Origin: Streptomyces yatensis | GTDB lineage: Bacteria; Actinomycetota; Actinomycetes; Streptomycetales; Streptomycetaceae | Length of the DNA stretch: 64,000 nucleotides | Direction: 5' to 3' | Assembly (NCBI RefSeq): GCF_018069625.1 | Contig: NZ_CP072941.1 | Span: 124,001-188,000, forward strand | Shown: in pieces, positions 8,724 through 17,666 of the stretch | Numbering within the stretch: position 1 is the first letter of the stretch | How the letters are laid out: each line of letters starts with the position of its first letter | Position numbers and translations under genes: made by a program | The notes under the pieces: model-generated | Told to the model about the DNA's origin: nothing | What the model saw: the letters and a program-made list of their open reading frames with translations, nothing else | Database searches by the model: none

Positions 8724-9115
8724 AAACCTCATCATCCGGGACGACCTCGCCGACTGGGAGAAGCTGAACGTGGCGGCCTTCCTCTCCAACGGACTCTCCC
8801 GCGCCACCGACGACATCGTCGGCAAGCCGTACGAAGACGCCTCGGGCAACACGTACCTCCCGATGTTCCGCGAACCGGTCCTCGTCTACGCCGCCGACAC
8901 CCCCGGACTCATCCGCACCCACACCCGCGCCCTCCCCCGCGGCCTCCCGACGGCCCTCTACACGGAGGAACTGTTCGGCACCGACAACGAGGACGACAAC
9001 CGCGCCGCGATCCGCACCGTCGAGGCCCCCGACCTCAACCTGGGCGGCCTCGACCGCTACGGGCCTGCGCGGCCAGGTGGACAAGTCGACGAGGGGCCTG
9101 CGGCCGCACCGCTGA
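8724..9115 (+). pseudogene. DUF2000 family protein, disrupted
   Basis: The translation from NLIIRDDLADWEKLNVAAFL to VEAPDLNLGGLDRYG matches DUF2000, a small family of unknown function with a thiamine-pyrophosphate-like or Pth2-like fold. The usual first residues are missing where the IS5 remnant abuts, with no start codon or ribosome site at the right place. Near 9060 a frameshift is needed to reach the natural ending GQVDKSTRGLRPHR and the TGA at 9113. Two defects make a functional product unlikely. Confidence 0.7.
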
Positions 9116-9227
9116 GTGCGGATCGCCCCCCCATGAGCGACGGTGCCCATGGCCCGCCAGGGCCCTGGCCGTGGACCCACCTCGTCGCTGGCTTGGCCCG
9201 CTTTCTTCTCCAACTGGTCGAGCTGTC

Positions 9228-9251
9228 CGGCGTGTCAGCGCTGACACGCCG
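9228..9251. terminator. Perfect 24-bp palindrome, probable bidirectional terminator
   Basis: The arms CGGCGTGTCAGC and GCTGACACGCCG are perfectly complementary with no loop base left over. The site lies between the ends of two convergent genes (DUF2000 pseudogene and lipoprotein hydrolase), where a shared terminator is expected. Confidence 0.6.
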
Positions 9252-9305
9252 AGGGCCCCGCATGGCCGGATCCCGGCCTCCGGTCGCAGGGACTGTCGCC
9301 TCGGG

Positions 9306-10595
9306 TCAGGTGCGGACGCTGCCGGTGTTCACCGGCAGCTTGTCCTGTTTGCGCTGGAGGGCCCGGAAGTCGTCGTACCAGCCGAGGCTCTGGGCGGGCG
9401 TCGACGACCCGTCCTCGGGCCGAGCGGTGCGGCTCGCGTACAGGCTGTTCAGCAGCCACGGCGGCTTCTTCGGTCCGAAGTCCTTGGTCATGGCGGCCCC
9501 CTGGGCCACGCCGTACGTGGCTACGGCGAGCTTGCCGGTGTCGCGGAACTGCTTGACCTGGGTGCTCAGCCAGTGCTTGTGGCTCGCGTACCAGGGGCTC
9601 ATGGCGAGCAGGTCCTGCCACTGGCGCTGCGACCACGGGTGGTCGATCGCCTGCTTGATCGCCTCCCACACCTTGGTGCCGGGGCTCATCTTGTAACGCT
9701 CGGCGAACTGGCGCGGAATCGGGTCCTTCATGTGCTGCCGCCACAGCTGCACCAGGGAGAACTCGGTGACCAGGAACTTCTGCCCGTCCCCCAGCCGCGG
9801 CACCACGAAGTCGAGGTACTGCTTGGCGTTCGCCATCGACGACACGTGGGGATGGATGTCCACCCCCTCGATTCCGTCGGTCTTCCGCGCAAACTCCATC
9901 CACCGCTCCGCGCCCTCGCCGCGCCACTCGGGCTCGTCGAGGTGGTTGAGAGCGCCCATGTAGATGCGGGTACGGCTGCTCTTGCCGCTGTGTTCGGCCC
10001 GGTAGGCGAGCACATGCTCGGCGACCTTCTCGTAGAAGTCACCCAGCGGGCCGTTCCAGTCCTCCTTGCGGCTCTCGATGAACGGCTCGTTGCCGACTAC
10101 GAGGATGTTCACCTTGTCCATGACGGTGTCCAGCACCTTGTCGACCTTGGCCAGCAGGTCGTCCATCTCGGAGCTGTCCGGGTCCGGGAAAGGCTTGTCG
10201 TTGTGCGGGAGCTTGAGACTGAGAATGGTGCCGTAGCCGTGCTCGGATGCGTTGAGCAGAGTGGAGACGGCCCGGTCCTGCGTGGCACCGGTCTCCTCCT
10301 TGTCGCGGATGGCGACGAAGCCGCGCAGCCAACTGGCCTTCACACCCTCGAGCTCGGTGAAACCACAGCCGGTGGGGTCCTCGTTGAAGTTGCCGCCGAG
10401 CACACCGTCCGGAGCCGACCCGCCGCCGGAGTCGTCGCTGCCGCCGTAGCCCTCGGTGCCGACGGAACCGTCGCTGCCGCCGGAGCCGCTGCTGTCCCCT
10501 CCGCTATCGTTCTTCGAGCACCCGGCGGCAAGGAGGGCCGCCCCCGAGGCCCCGATCAGCCAACGCCGCGACACTGCAAGATCATTCTGCTTCAC
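9306..10595 (-). CDS. Secreted lipoprotein with a glycoside-hydrolase-like TIM barrel
   Basis: A 429-residue exported protein. Residues 1-25 form a signal with an RR pair (VSRRWLIGASGAALLAAGC) and a lipobox LAAGC, so a Tat-exported lipoprotein is likely. A Gly/Ser-rich linker (about residues 26-60) precedes the catalytic part. VVGNEPF at about residue 165 and VTEFSLVQLW at about residue 270 look like the acid/base and nucleophile glutamates of a clan GH-A barrel, with HPHVSS between them. The specific GH family cannot be told by eye. The GTG start at 10595 follows AAGGGAAA. It sits alone between remnants. Confidence 0.72.
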   Translation of the reverse strand: MKQNDLAVSRRWLIGASGAALLAAGCSKNDSGGDSSGSGGSDGSVGTEGYGGSDDSGGGSAPDGVLGGNFNEDPTGCGFTELEGVKASWLRGFVAIRDKEETGATQDRAVSTLLNASEHGYGTILSLKLPHNDKPFPDPDSSEMDDLLAKVDKVLDTVMDKVNILVVGNEPFIESRKEDWNGPLGDFYEKVAEHVLAYRAEHSGKSSRTRIYMGALNHLDEPEWRGEGAERWMEFARKTDGIEGVDIHPHVSSMANAKQYLDFVVPRLGDGQKFLVTEFSLVQLWRQHMKDPIPRQFAERYKMSPGTKVWEAIKQAIDHPWSQRQWQDLLAMSPWYASHKHWLSTQVKQFRDTGKLAVATYGVAQGAAMTKDFGPKKPPWLLNSLYASRTARPEDGSSTPAQSLGWYDDFRALQRKQDKLPVNTGSVRT

Positions 10596-10650
10596 GTGCT
10601 TTCCCTTTCCACGGCCTACGCCGAAGTCGTTCTGTGTGCAGGAGCGGCGT

Positions 10651-11026
10651 CTAGCCGAGCAGGAACCTCGCCTGGGAACCGGGACCGGTGGAGTCCATCC
10701 AGAACAAGTGATCGCCCGAGCGCCGGAGTTCGACCAGCCCGAGGGCGCATGGGCGCCCAGCGTGAGGGCAAGCCTGGCGTGGCCCACCCTCGCGCGCTCG
10801 GCGCGGACGTCCGTATCCAAGGTCTGCGGCAGACCGCGGTACTCCGCTCCGCACAACGCGGTGCTCTCATCCCCCTCGACGCCCAGACAGGCGACGGCAC
10901 GCACGGCGTCGTAGCAGCCGTAGGCATTGCCGCGCACCGCGGTCGTATCCTTCGACCCCGCGACGCGGTCGGCGTACGTGTGCTTGCGGACCAGGGAACC
11001 CCGACACCAGTTCGGGAGGCGATCAT
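10651..11026 (-). pseudogene. Truncated and frameshifted gene of unknown family
   Basis: On the minus strand the frame reads VRKHTYADRVAGSKDTTAVR and GNAYGCYDAVRAVACLGVEG with good codon character. After a frameshift near 10745 it continues LVELRRSGDHLFWMDSTGPG to TAG at 10651. There is no start codon: the upstream side is cut by a transposase fragment at 11027. I do not recognise the family; three cysteines suggest an exported or small signalling protein. Confidence 0.5.
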
Positions 11027-11185
11027 TGGGTGATCGAGAGAACGATGTCGTGGCTGTCCGGCTACCGCCGACTCAGCCCCCGCTACGAACGACACCCCCG
11101 TAACTACCTGGGCCTCCTCGGTCTCGCCGCTGCCCTGTGCTGCTACGAACGCTACTTCCGCCTCACCATGTGGGACATGATCTGA
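11027..11185 (+). pseudogene. Transposase C-terminal fragment
   Basis: Translation WVIERTMSWLSGYRRLSPRY followed by ERHPRNYLGLLGLAAALCCY is the end of a common Streptomyces IS5-type transposase, with the catalytic Glu in WVIERT. Everything upstream is missing. It directly abuts the truncated minus-strand gene, suggesting that insertion or deletion at this IS removed that gene's start. Confidence 0.7.
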
Positions 11186-11374
11186 AACCGCGACCGCAGC
11201 GGATTCCCGCTCTCTGCTGGACGTCTCCGCCGGGAACACCCACGCCGGCCTCGGCCTGCAGCCGGTGGTCTGCAGACCGAGACCGGCGGCATCCCACCCA
11301 TCCGCTCCCGCCGCGGGCCGCGACGCCGACGCCGACGCGCTCCTGGACGGCCGGGAGATCACACCACGCCTCAG

Positions 11375-12025
11375 CTACTGCCCTTGAGGCCGAAGCGTTT
11401 GATTACCGTTACCCATGTTGAAGTCGCCGATGTACCATTTCCCGTCGATCTTGTCGGTTTCCACATTGGACTTGAAGGACTTCGGGTCGTCGCCATTCGA
11501 GTGGGACAGCATGATCGCCCGCAGGGGCTTTCCGTCGACGGTGATCTTGGACGCCGGGACGACTGCCTCGTCGCCCTTGGGGGTGGGCGCGTCGACCTTC
11601 ACCGTCGGCTTGCCGGAGGCGTTCTGCGGCGAGAACGCCTGACTCATGGAATCCAAACCGGGGCCCAGCTTCTCCGTCATCGACGCGTTGCACGTCTGGG
11701 AGGTGGCGGCCTTCGGGGTCGAGCCGCCGCCCGGCACCGCGGAGAGCAGGCACACCTGCTTCGCGTCCTTCTCGATGACCGCACTGACCCAGGCCCCGAC
11801 CGCGGAGGGCACGGTGGACTGGCCGCCCTCCTGTGCGCTGGAGCCGTCCCCCGACGAGGCATCGGAGTCGTTCGATGTGTCGGCCGATGGAGAGGCGCTG
11901 CTGCTTTGCGAGGCGGAAGAGGACTGCGAGCTGTCCGAGCACGCCGCCATGAGCGGCGCCGCCGCCAGCAACGTGGCCGCGGCGGCCCAGCCAATGAACC
12001 TCTTACCGGACTCTGGTCGTGCCAT
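11375..12025 (-). CDS. Secreted lipoprotein of unknown function
   Basis: A 216-residue protein with a signal peptide and lipobox (FIGWAAAATLLAAAPLMAAC), so it is anchored to the outside of the membrane. A low-complexity Ser/Asp linker follows (SSQSSSASQSSSASPSADTS), then a folded domain of about 130 residues with two cysteines (KQVCLLSAV, ATSQTCNASM). The domain resembles the NTF2-like or DUF4878-type lipoproteins common in actinobacteria; this is inference. ATG 12025 has GGAG upstream at slightly long spacing. A 9-bp inverted repeat lies just upstream at 12060-12092. Confidence 0.75.
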   Translation of the reverse strand: MARPESGKRFIGWAAAATLLAAAPLMAACSDSSQSSSASQSSSASPSADTSNDSDASSGDGSSAQEGGQSTVPSAVGAWVSAVIEKDAKQVCLLSAVPGGGSTPKAATSQTCNASMTEKLGPGLDSMSQAFSPQNASGKPTVKVDAPTPKGDEAVVPASKITVDGKPLRAIMLSHSNGDDPKSFKSNVETDKIDGKWYIGDFNMGNGNQTLRPQGQ

Positions 12026-12059
12026 GGCTCTCTGCTCCTTACACGTGCGTGCCCTCGGC

Positions 12060-12092
12060 TTGTTGCCCATCAGTCGCTACGACGGGCAACAA
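12060..12092. promoter_or_regulatory. Inverted repeat upstream of the lipoprotein gene
   Basis: TTGTTGCCC (12060-12068) and GGGCAACAA (12084-12092) are perfect complements separated by 15 bp, 35-67 bp before the lipoprotein start. This is a reasonable operator for a dimeric regulator or a 5' leader hairpin. Confidence 0.45.
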
Positions 12093-12109
12093 AGTCGAAC
12101 GGTGCACGA

Positions 12110-12548
12110 AACGCTATAACGTTGGCTATGCCAGAGGCGCACGCGGGGTGTTCCGGCAGGCGGCGTCACTCGGCCGGCGGGAACCGTGTGCCGGTGATCG
12201 CCCAGCTGGTGCAGGCGGATGGAGCGCACTTGCACCCGCAGGCCCACCATGCCACCGCAGAGAACGCGCGGTGCTTGGCTGATCCGCGAACGACGCTCCG
12301 GTGGATACGATCGGTTCCGCCACCACCACCGCCACCGCCACCACGCACCGTCGGGGCACACGTCGAACAGAAACCGGCGCCGTGGGCGGGGCACCGAAAA
12401 CCCGCAGGTCCGGTCGGGAACCGATCAGTGAAGTGTGCTCGTGGTGTTGATCGAGAAGGGCGACACCCGTCGGCCCTCATCAGGCGACTGCCGGCCGGCG
12501 GCACCCAGCCCCGGGGGCAGGTCCGCCTGCGTAGCAAGAGCTCGTGAC
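12110..12548. other. Non-coding stretch before the IS701 element
   Basis: No open frame here has both a ribosome site and protein-like composition. A CCACCACCACCG run at about 12316-12336 is simple sequence. The stretch may hold worn flanks of older insertions. Confidence 0.55.
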
Positions 12549-14005
12549 TTAGTACTCCAGTGTGACTTCGCGATCTTGGGTGGGACCCGCGTGAGAACTG
12601 GAACGGCCACCGCGTGATCATCAAGGGTTGTGTGGACTCATGACGATCGTGCGGTGGCCGCAGGTCACAGCATAGACGGCGCCCGATGGCGGGCGATGTT
12701 CGAGCAGGCCATGGCCCGGATCGCGGGACGGTTCAGCCGAGTTGAACCCCGGGCTACCGCCCGCGCCTACCTGCTCGGGCTGCTGTCACGTGCCGAGCGG
12801 AAGAACTGCTGGCAGCTGGCCGAACAGGCCGGCCTGCCCCGGCCGGGCCCCATGCAGCGGCTGCTGCGCTACGCCCGCCGGGACGCCGACGCGGTACGCG
12901 ACGACATCCGCGCCTACGCCGTCGAACACCTCGGCGCCGAGGGCGCGGTGCTGATCGTGGACGAGACCGGCTTCGTGAAGAAGGGCCGCGCCTCGGCGGG
13001 CGTCCGGCGCCAGTACACCGGCACCGCCGGACGCATCGAGAACTCCCAGGTCGGCGTCTTCCTCGCCGACGCCACCAGCCAGGGACGGGCCCTGATCGAC
13101 CGCCGCCTCTACCTGCCCGAACAGTCCTGGTGCACCGATCCCGAACGCCGCCGGGCGGCCGGGATACCCGAGGAGATCGAGTTCGCGACCAAACCCCGCC
13201 TGGCCTGGGAGATGATCGCCGCCGCGCTGGACGCCGAAGTGCCGGCACCGTGGGTGACCGGCGACGAAGCCTACGGACAGGACCAGCAGCTCCGCGCCGC
13301 CCTGGAAGCGCGCGGGACCGGCTACGTGATGGCCGTCGCCTGCTCGACCAGGGTGCGGATCAACTCAGGCCGCACCCCCGTCCGAGCGGACACCCTTGCC
13401 GCACGCCTGCCCGCCACCGCCTGGCAGCGGCACAGCGCAGGCAACGGCGCGAAGGGCCCGCGCCACTACGACTGGGCCTGGATCCACATCGGCACCGACG
13501 ACCACCGCCACCTGCTCGTCCGCCGCAACCGCACCACCGGCGGACTCGCCTTCTACCTGTCCTGGTCACCCGCCCCAGTCGCTCTCGCGGAACTGGTACG
13601 CATCGCCGGCATCCGCTGGAGCGTCGAGGAATGCTTCCAGGCCGCCAAGGGCCAGGTCGGACTCGATCACTACCAGGTCCGCAACTGGACCTCATGGCAC
13701 CGCCACATCACGCTCGCCATGCTCGCACTGGCCTTCCTGACCGCCCTCGCAGCGGACGCGGCTCCCGACCGGCCCATCGATCCCCACCACCCCACCCGCG
13801 GCAGCGACCCGATCACGCTGACCGTCCCCGAGATCCGCCACCTACTCGTCGTCGCCTTCATCCCACCGGCCCTGACAGCGGCCAGGCCGCTGCACTGGTC
13901 CAACTGGCGCAGACGCCACCAGGCAACAGCCCGCCGCAGCCACTACCGACGACGGTCGACCGACCAACTCACCGGATAGACCACGAAACCGCACTGGAGT
14001 ACTAA
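12549..14005 (+). mobile_element. Complete IS701-family insertion sequence
   Basis: A 1457-bp element with terminal repeats: left TTAGTACTCCAGTGTGACTT (12549 on), right the complement of GCACTGGAGTACTAA (ending 14005). They agree at the outer 14 bases and partly beyond. A single transposase gene fills it. Flanking TA dinucleotides lie inside the TTAG/CTAA ends, so the exact target duplication is ambiguous. Confidence 0.88.
12630..13979 (+). CDS. IS701 family transposase
   Basis: A 449-residue DDE transposase. The catalytic residues are visible as DETGFVKKG (about residue 110), VTGDEAYGQD (about 208) and WSVEECFQAAK (about 330). The N-terminal region (RFSRVEPRATARAYLLGLLS) is the typical IS701 DNA-binding part. 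No frameshift or stop interrupts it, so the element may be mobile. The GTG at 12630 is taken as the start, although the ribosome site is weak. The element lies between the lipoprotein region and the Mrr-type gene, 18 bp from the Mrr stop. Confidence 0.9.
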   Translation: MWTHDDRAVAAGHSIDGARWRAMFEQAMARIAGRFSRVEPRATARAYLLGLLSRAERKNCWQLAEQAGLPRPGPMQRLLRYARRDADAVRDDIRAYAVEHLGAEGAVLIVDETGFVKKGRASAGVRRQYTGTAGRIENSQVGVFLADATSQGRALIDRRLYLPEQSWCTDPERRRAAGIPEEIEFATKPRLAWEMIAAALDAEVPAPWVTGDEAYGQDQQLRAALEARGTGYVMAVACSTRVRINSGRTPVRADTLAARLPATAWQRHSAGNGAKGPRHYDWAWIHIGTDDHRHLLVRRNRTTGGLAFYLSWSPAPVALAELVRIAGIRWSVEECFQAAKGQVGLDHYQVRNWTSWHRHITLAMLALAFLTALAADAAPDRPIDPHHPTRGSDPITLTVPEIRHLLVVAFIPPALTAARPLHWSNWRRRHQATARRSHYRRRSTDQLTG

Positions 14006-14023
14006 CGGGATGGCGCCGTTGCG

Positions 14024-14656
14024 TTACTCCGTCCACGGAGCCGGGCCCGTGCTTGCCCACGTGGCGAGCTCCTGCCCGTCGACGCACAGGATTCCGCACT
14101 GCGTGGCGTACTCGGCGGCGGGCTCGGTGAACTCGCTGGTCGTGACCACCGCGGCGATCTCGGCGTCGTGGACGGCGAAGCACGTTCCGCCGAAGCGCTG
14201 AACATCCTGCGAGCCGACCTTGTGAGTCGAGTCGTATCGCTTGCACTGGATGACAATGCGCTGGCCGTCGGGGGCGGTGGCGAGGACGTCCGCGCCCAGG
14301 TCGCCCGCGCCGCCCTCCACCCGGCTGACCCGGCAGCCGTCCCGTTCACACAGGTCCGCCACCGCCTGCTCGAACTCACTGGCCGTCATCGCCTCGAAGT
14401 CGGCTGCTTTGAGGGAATCCTCCTCGGGAGAAGCGGGGGCCGTACGGCGGTGGCGCATCACGACGGCGGCCAAAAGAGTGAACAGTCCCACGGCCACGGC
14501 GGCGACAGGTTGGGCGCCGTTCGCGCCGCCGGCGGCTCTCACGGTGACCCCAGCCCCGAAGACAACGATGGCGATCAGCCCGAAGCAGACTGAGAGATTC
14601 CGCAGGCTGAAGGCGTACTGACGCCCGATACGCGGCCGACGGCCGGAAGTGGCCAT
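14024..14656 (-). CDS. Membrane-anchored Mrr-type restriction endonuclease
   Basis: A 210-residue protein with two transmembrane helices (about residues 18-37 and 45-65) followed by an Mrr catalytic domain. The PD-(D/E)xK core is visible as GGAGDLGADVLA and IVIQCKRYD, with DVQRFGGTCF after it. Mrr_cat domains cut foreign or methylated DNA; membrane-anchored forms are widespread in Streptomyces and their role is uncertain. ATG 14656 follows GAGAGG at slightly long spacing. The gene ends normally (STGPAPWTE) 18 bp from the IS701 end, so the insertion spared the coding region. Confidence 0.85.
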   Translation of the reverse strand: MATSGRRPRIGRQYAFSLRNLSVCFGLIAIVVFGAGVTVRAAGGANGAQPVAAVAVGLFTLLAAVVMRHRRTAPASPEEDSLKAADFEAMTASEFEQAVADLCERDGCRVSRVEGGAGDLGADVLATAPDGQRIVIQCKRYDSTHKVGSQDVQRFGGTCFAVHDAEIAAVVTTSEFTEPAAEYATQCGILCVDGQELATWASTGPAPWTE

Positions 14657-14692
14657 GGATGGCGATCCTCTCGTGTGGTGACATCAAGATCG

Positions 14693-15037
14693 TCAATGCC
14701 GACTGCCCCGGTACGCCGCCTCCACACCCGCTGCAACATCAGCGGTGTGGCGGGCCGACGTATCCACCACGCATAGCGCGTCAGCCAAGGGGAAGCCGAT
14801 AGTCGGGCGCCCCGCCATTTTCACCATTCCGACGATGGGATATCTGCCATGACTTCCGCCCTGCACCGCCTGGACCAGGGACTGCGCCTCATCGGGTTGT
14901 CCCGCAGGAAGCGCCCGACCGGCACCCCGTCCCGGCTCGGCCGAGGTCCCCATGGAGTGTCCGCCGTGGCGGTCATCCGGCAGGCCGTGCGCACACTTCG
15001 CACACGGTCCGGTTCGACCCGGCGGAGGTAACCGCAT
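14693..15037 (-). CDS. Small hypothetical protein with a CxxC motif
   Basis: A possible 114-residue protein. It begins MRLPPPGRTGPCAKCAHGLP, followed by DDRHGGHSMG and later MAGRPTIGFPLADALCVVDT. Codon use is GC3-rich in this frame, but no ribosome site precedes the ATG at 15037 and I do not recognise the family. The opposite strand has no better candidate in this interval. It is divergent from the glutamate-synthase-like gene. Confidence 0.35.
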   Translation of the reverse strand: MRLPPPGRTGPCAKCAHGLPDDRHGGHSMGTSAEPGRGAGRALPAGQPDEAQSLVQAVQGGSHGRYPIVGMVKMAGRPTIGFPLADALCVVDTSARHTADVAAGVEAAYRGSRH

Positions 15038-15067
15038 CGACTGGTGCGAGTGGGGTAGCCGTGCGAC

Positions 15068-16651
15068 GTGCTGAAACTCGTATTGATGACTGGTCCTGCC
15101 CTGACGGTGGCGCTCGGCGCGGCGCTCGCGTGGTGGGTATCGCCGTCGTGGTGGCTTCTGGTCGTGGTGGCGGCGGCCATGACGGCCGTGGCGGTCCGGG
15201 ATGTGGTGCAGCGCGAGCACTCCGTCCTGCGCAACTATCCGCTACTGGGCCATCTGCGGTTCCTGCTGGAGGCGCTACGGCCGGAGCTGCAGCAGTACTT
15301 CATCGAGCGCGACTACGACGGTCGCCCGTACGACCGTGATGTACGCAGCATCGTGTACGAACGGGCGAAGGGTGTGGACGCCGAGGAGCCGTTCGGGACG
15401 GAGCGGGACGTCGGCGCGGCGGGGTATGAGTTCCTGGTCCCTTCGCTGGCGCCCAAGGCCACGCCGGACCAGCCGCCCAGGGTCCGGATCGGCGGGCCGG
15501 ACTGTGCCAAGCCGTACGACATGGCGCTGTTGAACATCTCGGCGATGAGCTTCGGATCTCTGTCGGCCAACGCGATCCTCGCGCTCAACCGCGGTGCGGC
15601 CCTGGGCGGTTTCGCGCAGGACACGGGTGAGGGCGGTCTTTCGGAATACCACCTGCGCCACGGTGGCGATCTGATCTGGGAGATCGGAACCGGGTATTTC
15701 GGGTGCCGGACGGACGACGGTGACTTCGATGCGGCCATGTTCGCCGAGAAGGCGGCCCATGACCAGGTGAAGTGTGTTTCCCTCAAGCTGTCGCAGGGCG
15801 CGAAGCCGGGCATGGGCGGAGTGCTTCCGGGCAGCAAGGTCAACGCGGAGATCGCGAAGGTGCGCGAGGTGCCGCAGGGGCAGACGGTGGTGTCGCCGCC
15901 GTACCACCGGGTGTTCTCCACACCCCGCGAGCTGGTGCGGTTCATCGGCCGGATGCGGGAGCTGGCGGGTGGCAAGCCCACCGGCTTCAAGCTGTGCCTC
16001 ACCTCGCGGCGGCAGTTTCTGGCCGTGTGCAAGGCCATGCTGAGCGAGGGCGTCACTCCGGACTTCATCGTGGTGGACGGGGCCGAAGGGGGCACCGGCG
16101 CGGCCCCGCTGGAGTTCGCCGACCATGTTGGCACGCCGCTGACCGAGGGCCTGATCACGGTGCACAACGCACTGGTCGGCACGGGGTTGCGGGACCGGAT
16201 CAGGGTCGGCGCCAGCGGCAAGGTGGCCACCGGGAGCGACATGGTGAAGCGGATGGTGCAGGGGGCCGATTACACCAACGCGGCGCGGGCGATGATGTTC
16301 GCCACCGGGTGCATCCAGGCCCAGCGCTGCCACACCAACACCTGCCCCGTCGGGGTGGCCACGCAGGATCCCCGGCGGGCCCGCGCACTGGACGTGGGTG
16401 ACAAGTCGGCGCGCGTGGAGCGGTTCCAGCGGGCCACGGTGTACGGGGCGATGCAGATCATGGCCTCCATGGGCGTCCATGACCCCACCGAGCTGCGTCC
16501 GCACATGCTGCGGACGCGGGTCGACCCCTTCACCGTCCGTTCCCACGCGGAGCTGTACGAATGGCTGGCTCCGGGACAGCTGCTCACCGAGCCCCCGGCG
16601 ACGTGGGCCGAGGACTGGGCCGCCGCCGACCCCGGCCAGTTCACCATCTGA
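15068..16651 (+). CDS. FMN-binding glutamate synthase-like oxidoreductase
   Basis: A 527-residue protein with two N-terminal membrane helices (about residues 5-42), then the Glu_synthase FMN-barrel domain. Visible landmarks are LLNISAMSFGSLSANAILAL, the QDTGEGG loop, SLKLSQGAKPGMGG, DFIVVDGAEGGTGAAP and the cysteine-rich CIQAQRCHTNTCPVGVATQ that binds the 3Fe-4S cluster. It lacks the glutaminase domain of full GltB, so it is one of the archaeal-type, membrane-associated relatives (DUF2892/GltS-like) whose acceptor is unknown. GTG at 15068 is the likely start. It stands alone, with about 230 bp to the next small gene. Confidence 0.85.
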   Translation: MLKLVLMTGPALTVALGAALAWWVSPSWWLLVVVAAAMTAVAVRDVVQREHSVLRNYPLLGHLRFLLEALRPELQQYFIERDYDGRPYDRDVRSIVYERAKGVDAEEPFGTERDVGAAGYEFLVPSLAPKATPDQPPRVRIGGPDCAKPYDMALLNISAMSFGSLSANAILALNRGAALGGFAQDTGEGGLSEYHLRHGGDLIWEIGTGYFGCRTDDGDFDAAMFAEKAAHDQVKCVSLKLSQGAKPGMGGVLPGSKVNAEIAKVREVPQGQTVVSPPYHRVFSTPRELVRFIGRMRELAGGKPTGFKLCLTSRRQFLAVCKAMLSEGVTPDFIVVDGAEGGTGAAPLEFADHVGTPLTEGLITVHNALVGTGLRDRIRVGASGKVATGSDMVKRMVQGADYTNAARAMMFATGCIQAQRCHTNTCPVGVATQDPRRARALDVGDKSARVERFQRATVYGAMQIMASMGVHDPTELRPHMLRTRVDPFTVRSHAELYEWLAPGQLLTEPPATWAEDWAAADPGQFTI

Positions 16652-16883
16652 CCCGGCACGGCACAGATCCGCAGGACGAGCACGCCGGCCGCTGCACCCG
16701 TCCCCCTCAGTAGACCGGGGCGCTCCCCCATGCCTGGCAGCAACCGGGAGCGCCCCCGCCCCACCCGCTGCACCGCAATGACGTCACGGAGGTTCTTCCG
16801 AGATGACCACGTGCGCCCTGAGCGGCGCAAGCCGCCCCTCGGTCATCGAGGCCGCGACCGGAGGGGTGGTGAGAGCGCGGACG

Positions 16884-17081
16884 ATGGTGAGCGTGGCGGT
16901 ACCGGCCTGCGTGGCGCTGGTGGCGTGCGCGTGCGCTCCGGAGAAAGCGAAAGAGGACACGGGCCCGAAGCCTTCGCAGCCGTCCGCGTCCACGCGGGCA
17001 GAAGAGCCGTCGGCCACGCGGTCCGCGTCCGCTCGGACCGAGAAGCCGTCGGCCACCCCGACCGGCGACCAGCATCGGTGA
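16884..17081 (+). CDS. Small secreted lipoprotein
   Basis: A 65-residue protein. It opens with a short hydrophobic signal and lipobox-like VALVACAC, followed by a charged Ser/Pro/Thr-rich tail with repeats of the type PSATRSASARTEKPSATPTG. No domain is visible; it may be a surface tether or stalk. GTG 16866 or 16869, or an earlier ATG at 16803 behind GGAGG, could be the true start, but the signal peptide best fits a start near 16884. Confidence 0.5.
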   Translation: MVSVAVPACVALVACACAPEKAKEDTGPKPSQPSASTRAEEPSATRSASARTEKPSATPTGDQHR

Positions 17082-17167
17082 CCGCCGGTCGTATCGGGCT
17101 TTCCCAGTCCCGTTCGACGAGCCTACGACGGCCAGTCCACACGTAGAGCCAGCCTGCAGCGACGGCT

Positions 17168-17323
17168 CTACCAGTAGTGTCGACGACCGCCGATCGCGTG
17201 GCCGAGGGCACCCAAGGCCCACAGGATCGCTCCGATGACAAGGAGGATGATCCCAATGGTCCAGAGAACGCTGATGCCGGTCACAAATCCGACGACGAGG
17301 AGAATTATCCCCAAGGTGATCAT
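17168..17323 (-). CDS. Small DUF6131-like membrane protein
   Basis: A 51-residue peptide, MITLGIILLVVGFVTGISVL then WTIGIILLVIGAILWALGAL and a basic end GGRRHYW. Two hydrophobic helices cover nearly the whole length. GGAGGG stands four bases before the ATG at 17323. The arrangement and sequence match a conserved family of tiny actinobacterial membrane proteins of unknown role. Confidence 0.8.
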   Translation of the reverse strand: MITLGIILLVVGFVTGISVLWTIGIILLVIGAILWALGALGHAIGGRRHYW

Positions 17324-17666
17324 GGAACCCTCCACTGCTTCAGGGATGCCCCACTTCCACTATTGCCCCCCGAGCAGCCTCACGGCCAACGGGCCGGGCC
17401 CCACTCCCTGACAGAAACTCCCTGACGGAAACTCCCCCACTGCGCCCACTTTCCGAGGGTCCGGGCATTCCAAGAAATCGCCTGGCACTACTCGCTGATG
17501 CGTCTCATGGGCCCCGGAGGCACCACGCTCCCCAGCGGGGTAATCGTGACAATGCCGACCGTCCAAAAAGCCGCGTTTTCCGCCCATCGCGCCGCGTCCG
17601 GCTTTTATCGGCAACGCCGATGACCTCCTCACGGCCAGGTACGGCTGGCGACAATTGCGTGCGGGT
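17324..17666. other. Intergenic stretch between two tiny genes
   Basis: No gene is supported. It holds a short direct repeat (ACTCCCTGACAGAA / ACTCCCTGACGGAA, about 17402-17431), and several GC-rich inverted repeats. Confidence 0.5.

Noticed and set aside
8415-11033. An 872-codon open frame on the plus strand
   Set aside because: It crosses an IS relic, the DUF2000 pseudogene and the opposite strand of a well-supported lipoprotein hydrolase. Its translation is Arg/Pro/His-rich, with no domain.
12060-12092. Transcription terminator
   Set aside because: It lies upstream of a gene start rather than after a stop and has a 15-bp loop, so an operator or leader hairpin fits better.
14693-15220. 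A longer 175-codon version of the small CxxC protein
   Set aside because: The extra N-terminal part is His/Arg-rich antisense of the flavoprotein gene; only the last 114 codons look protein-like.
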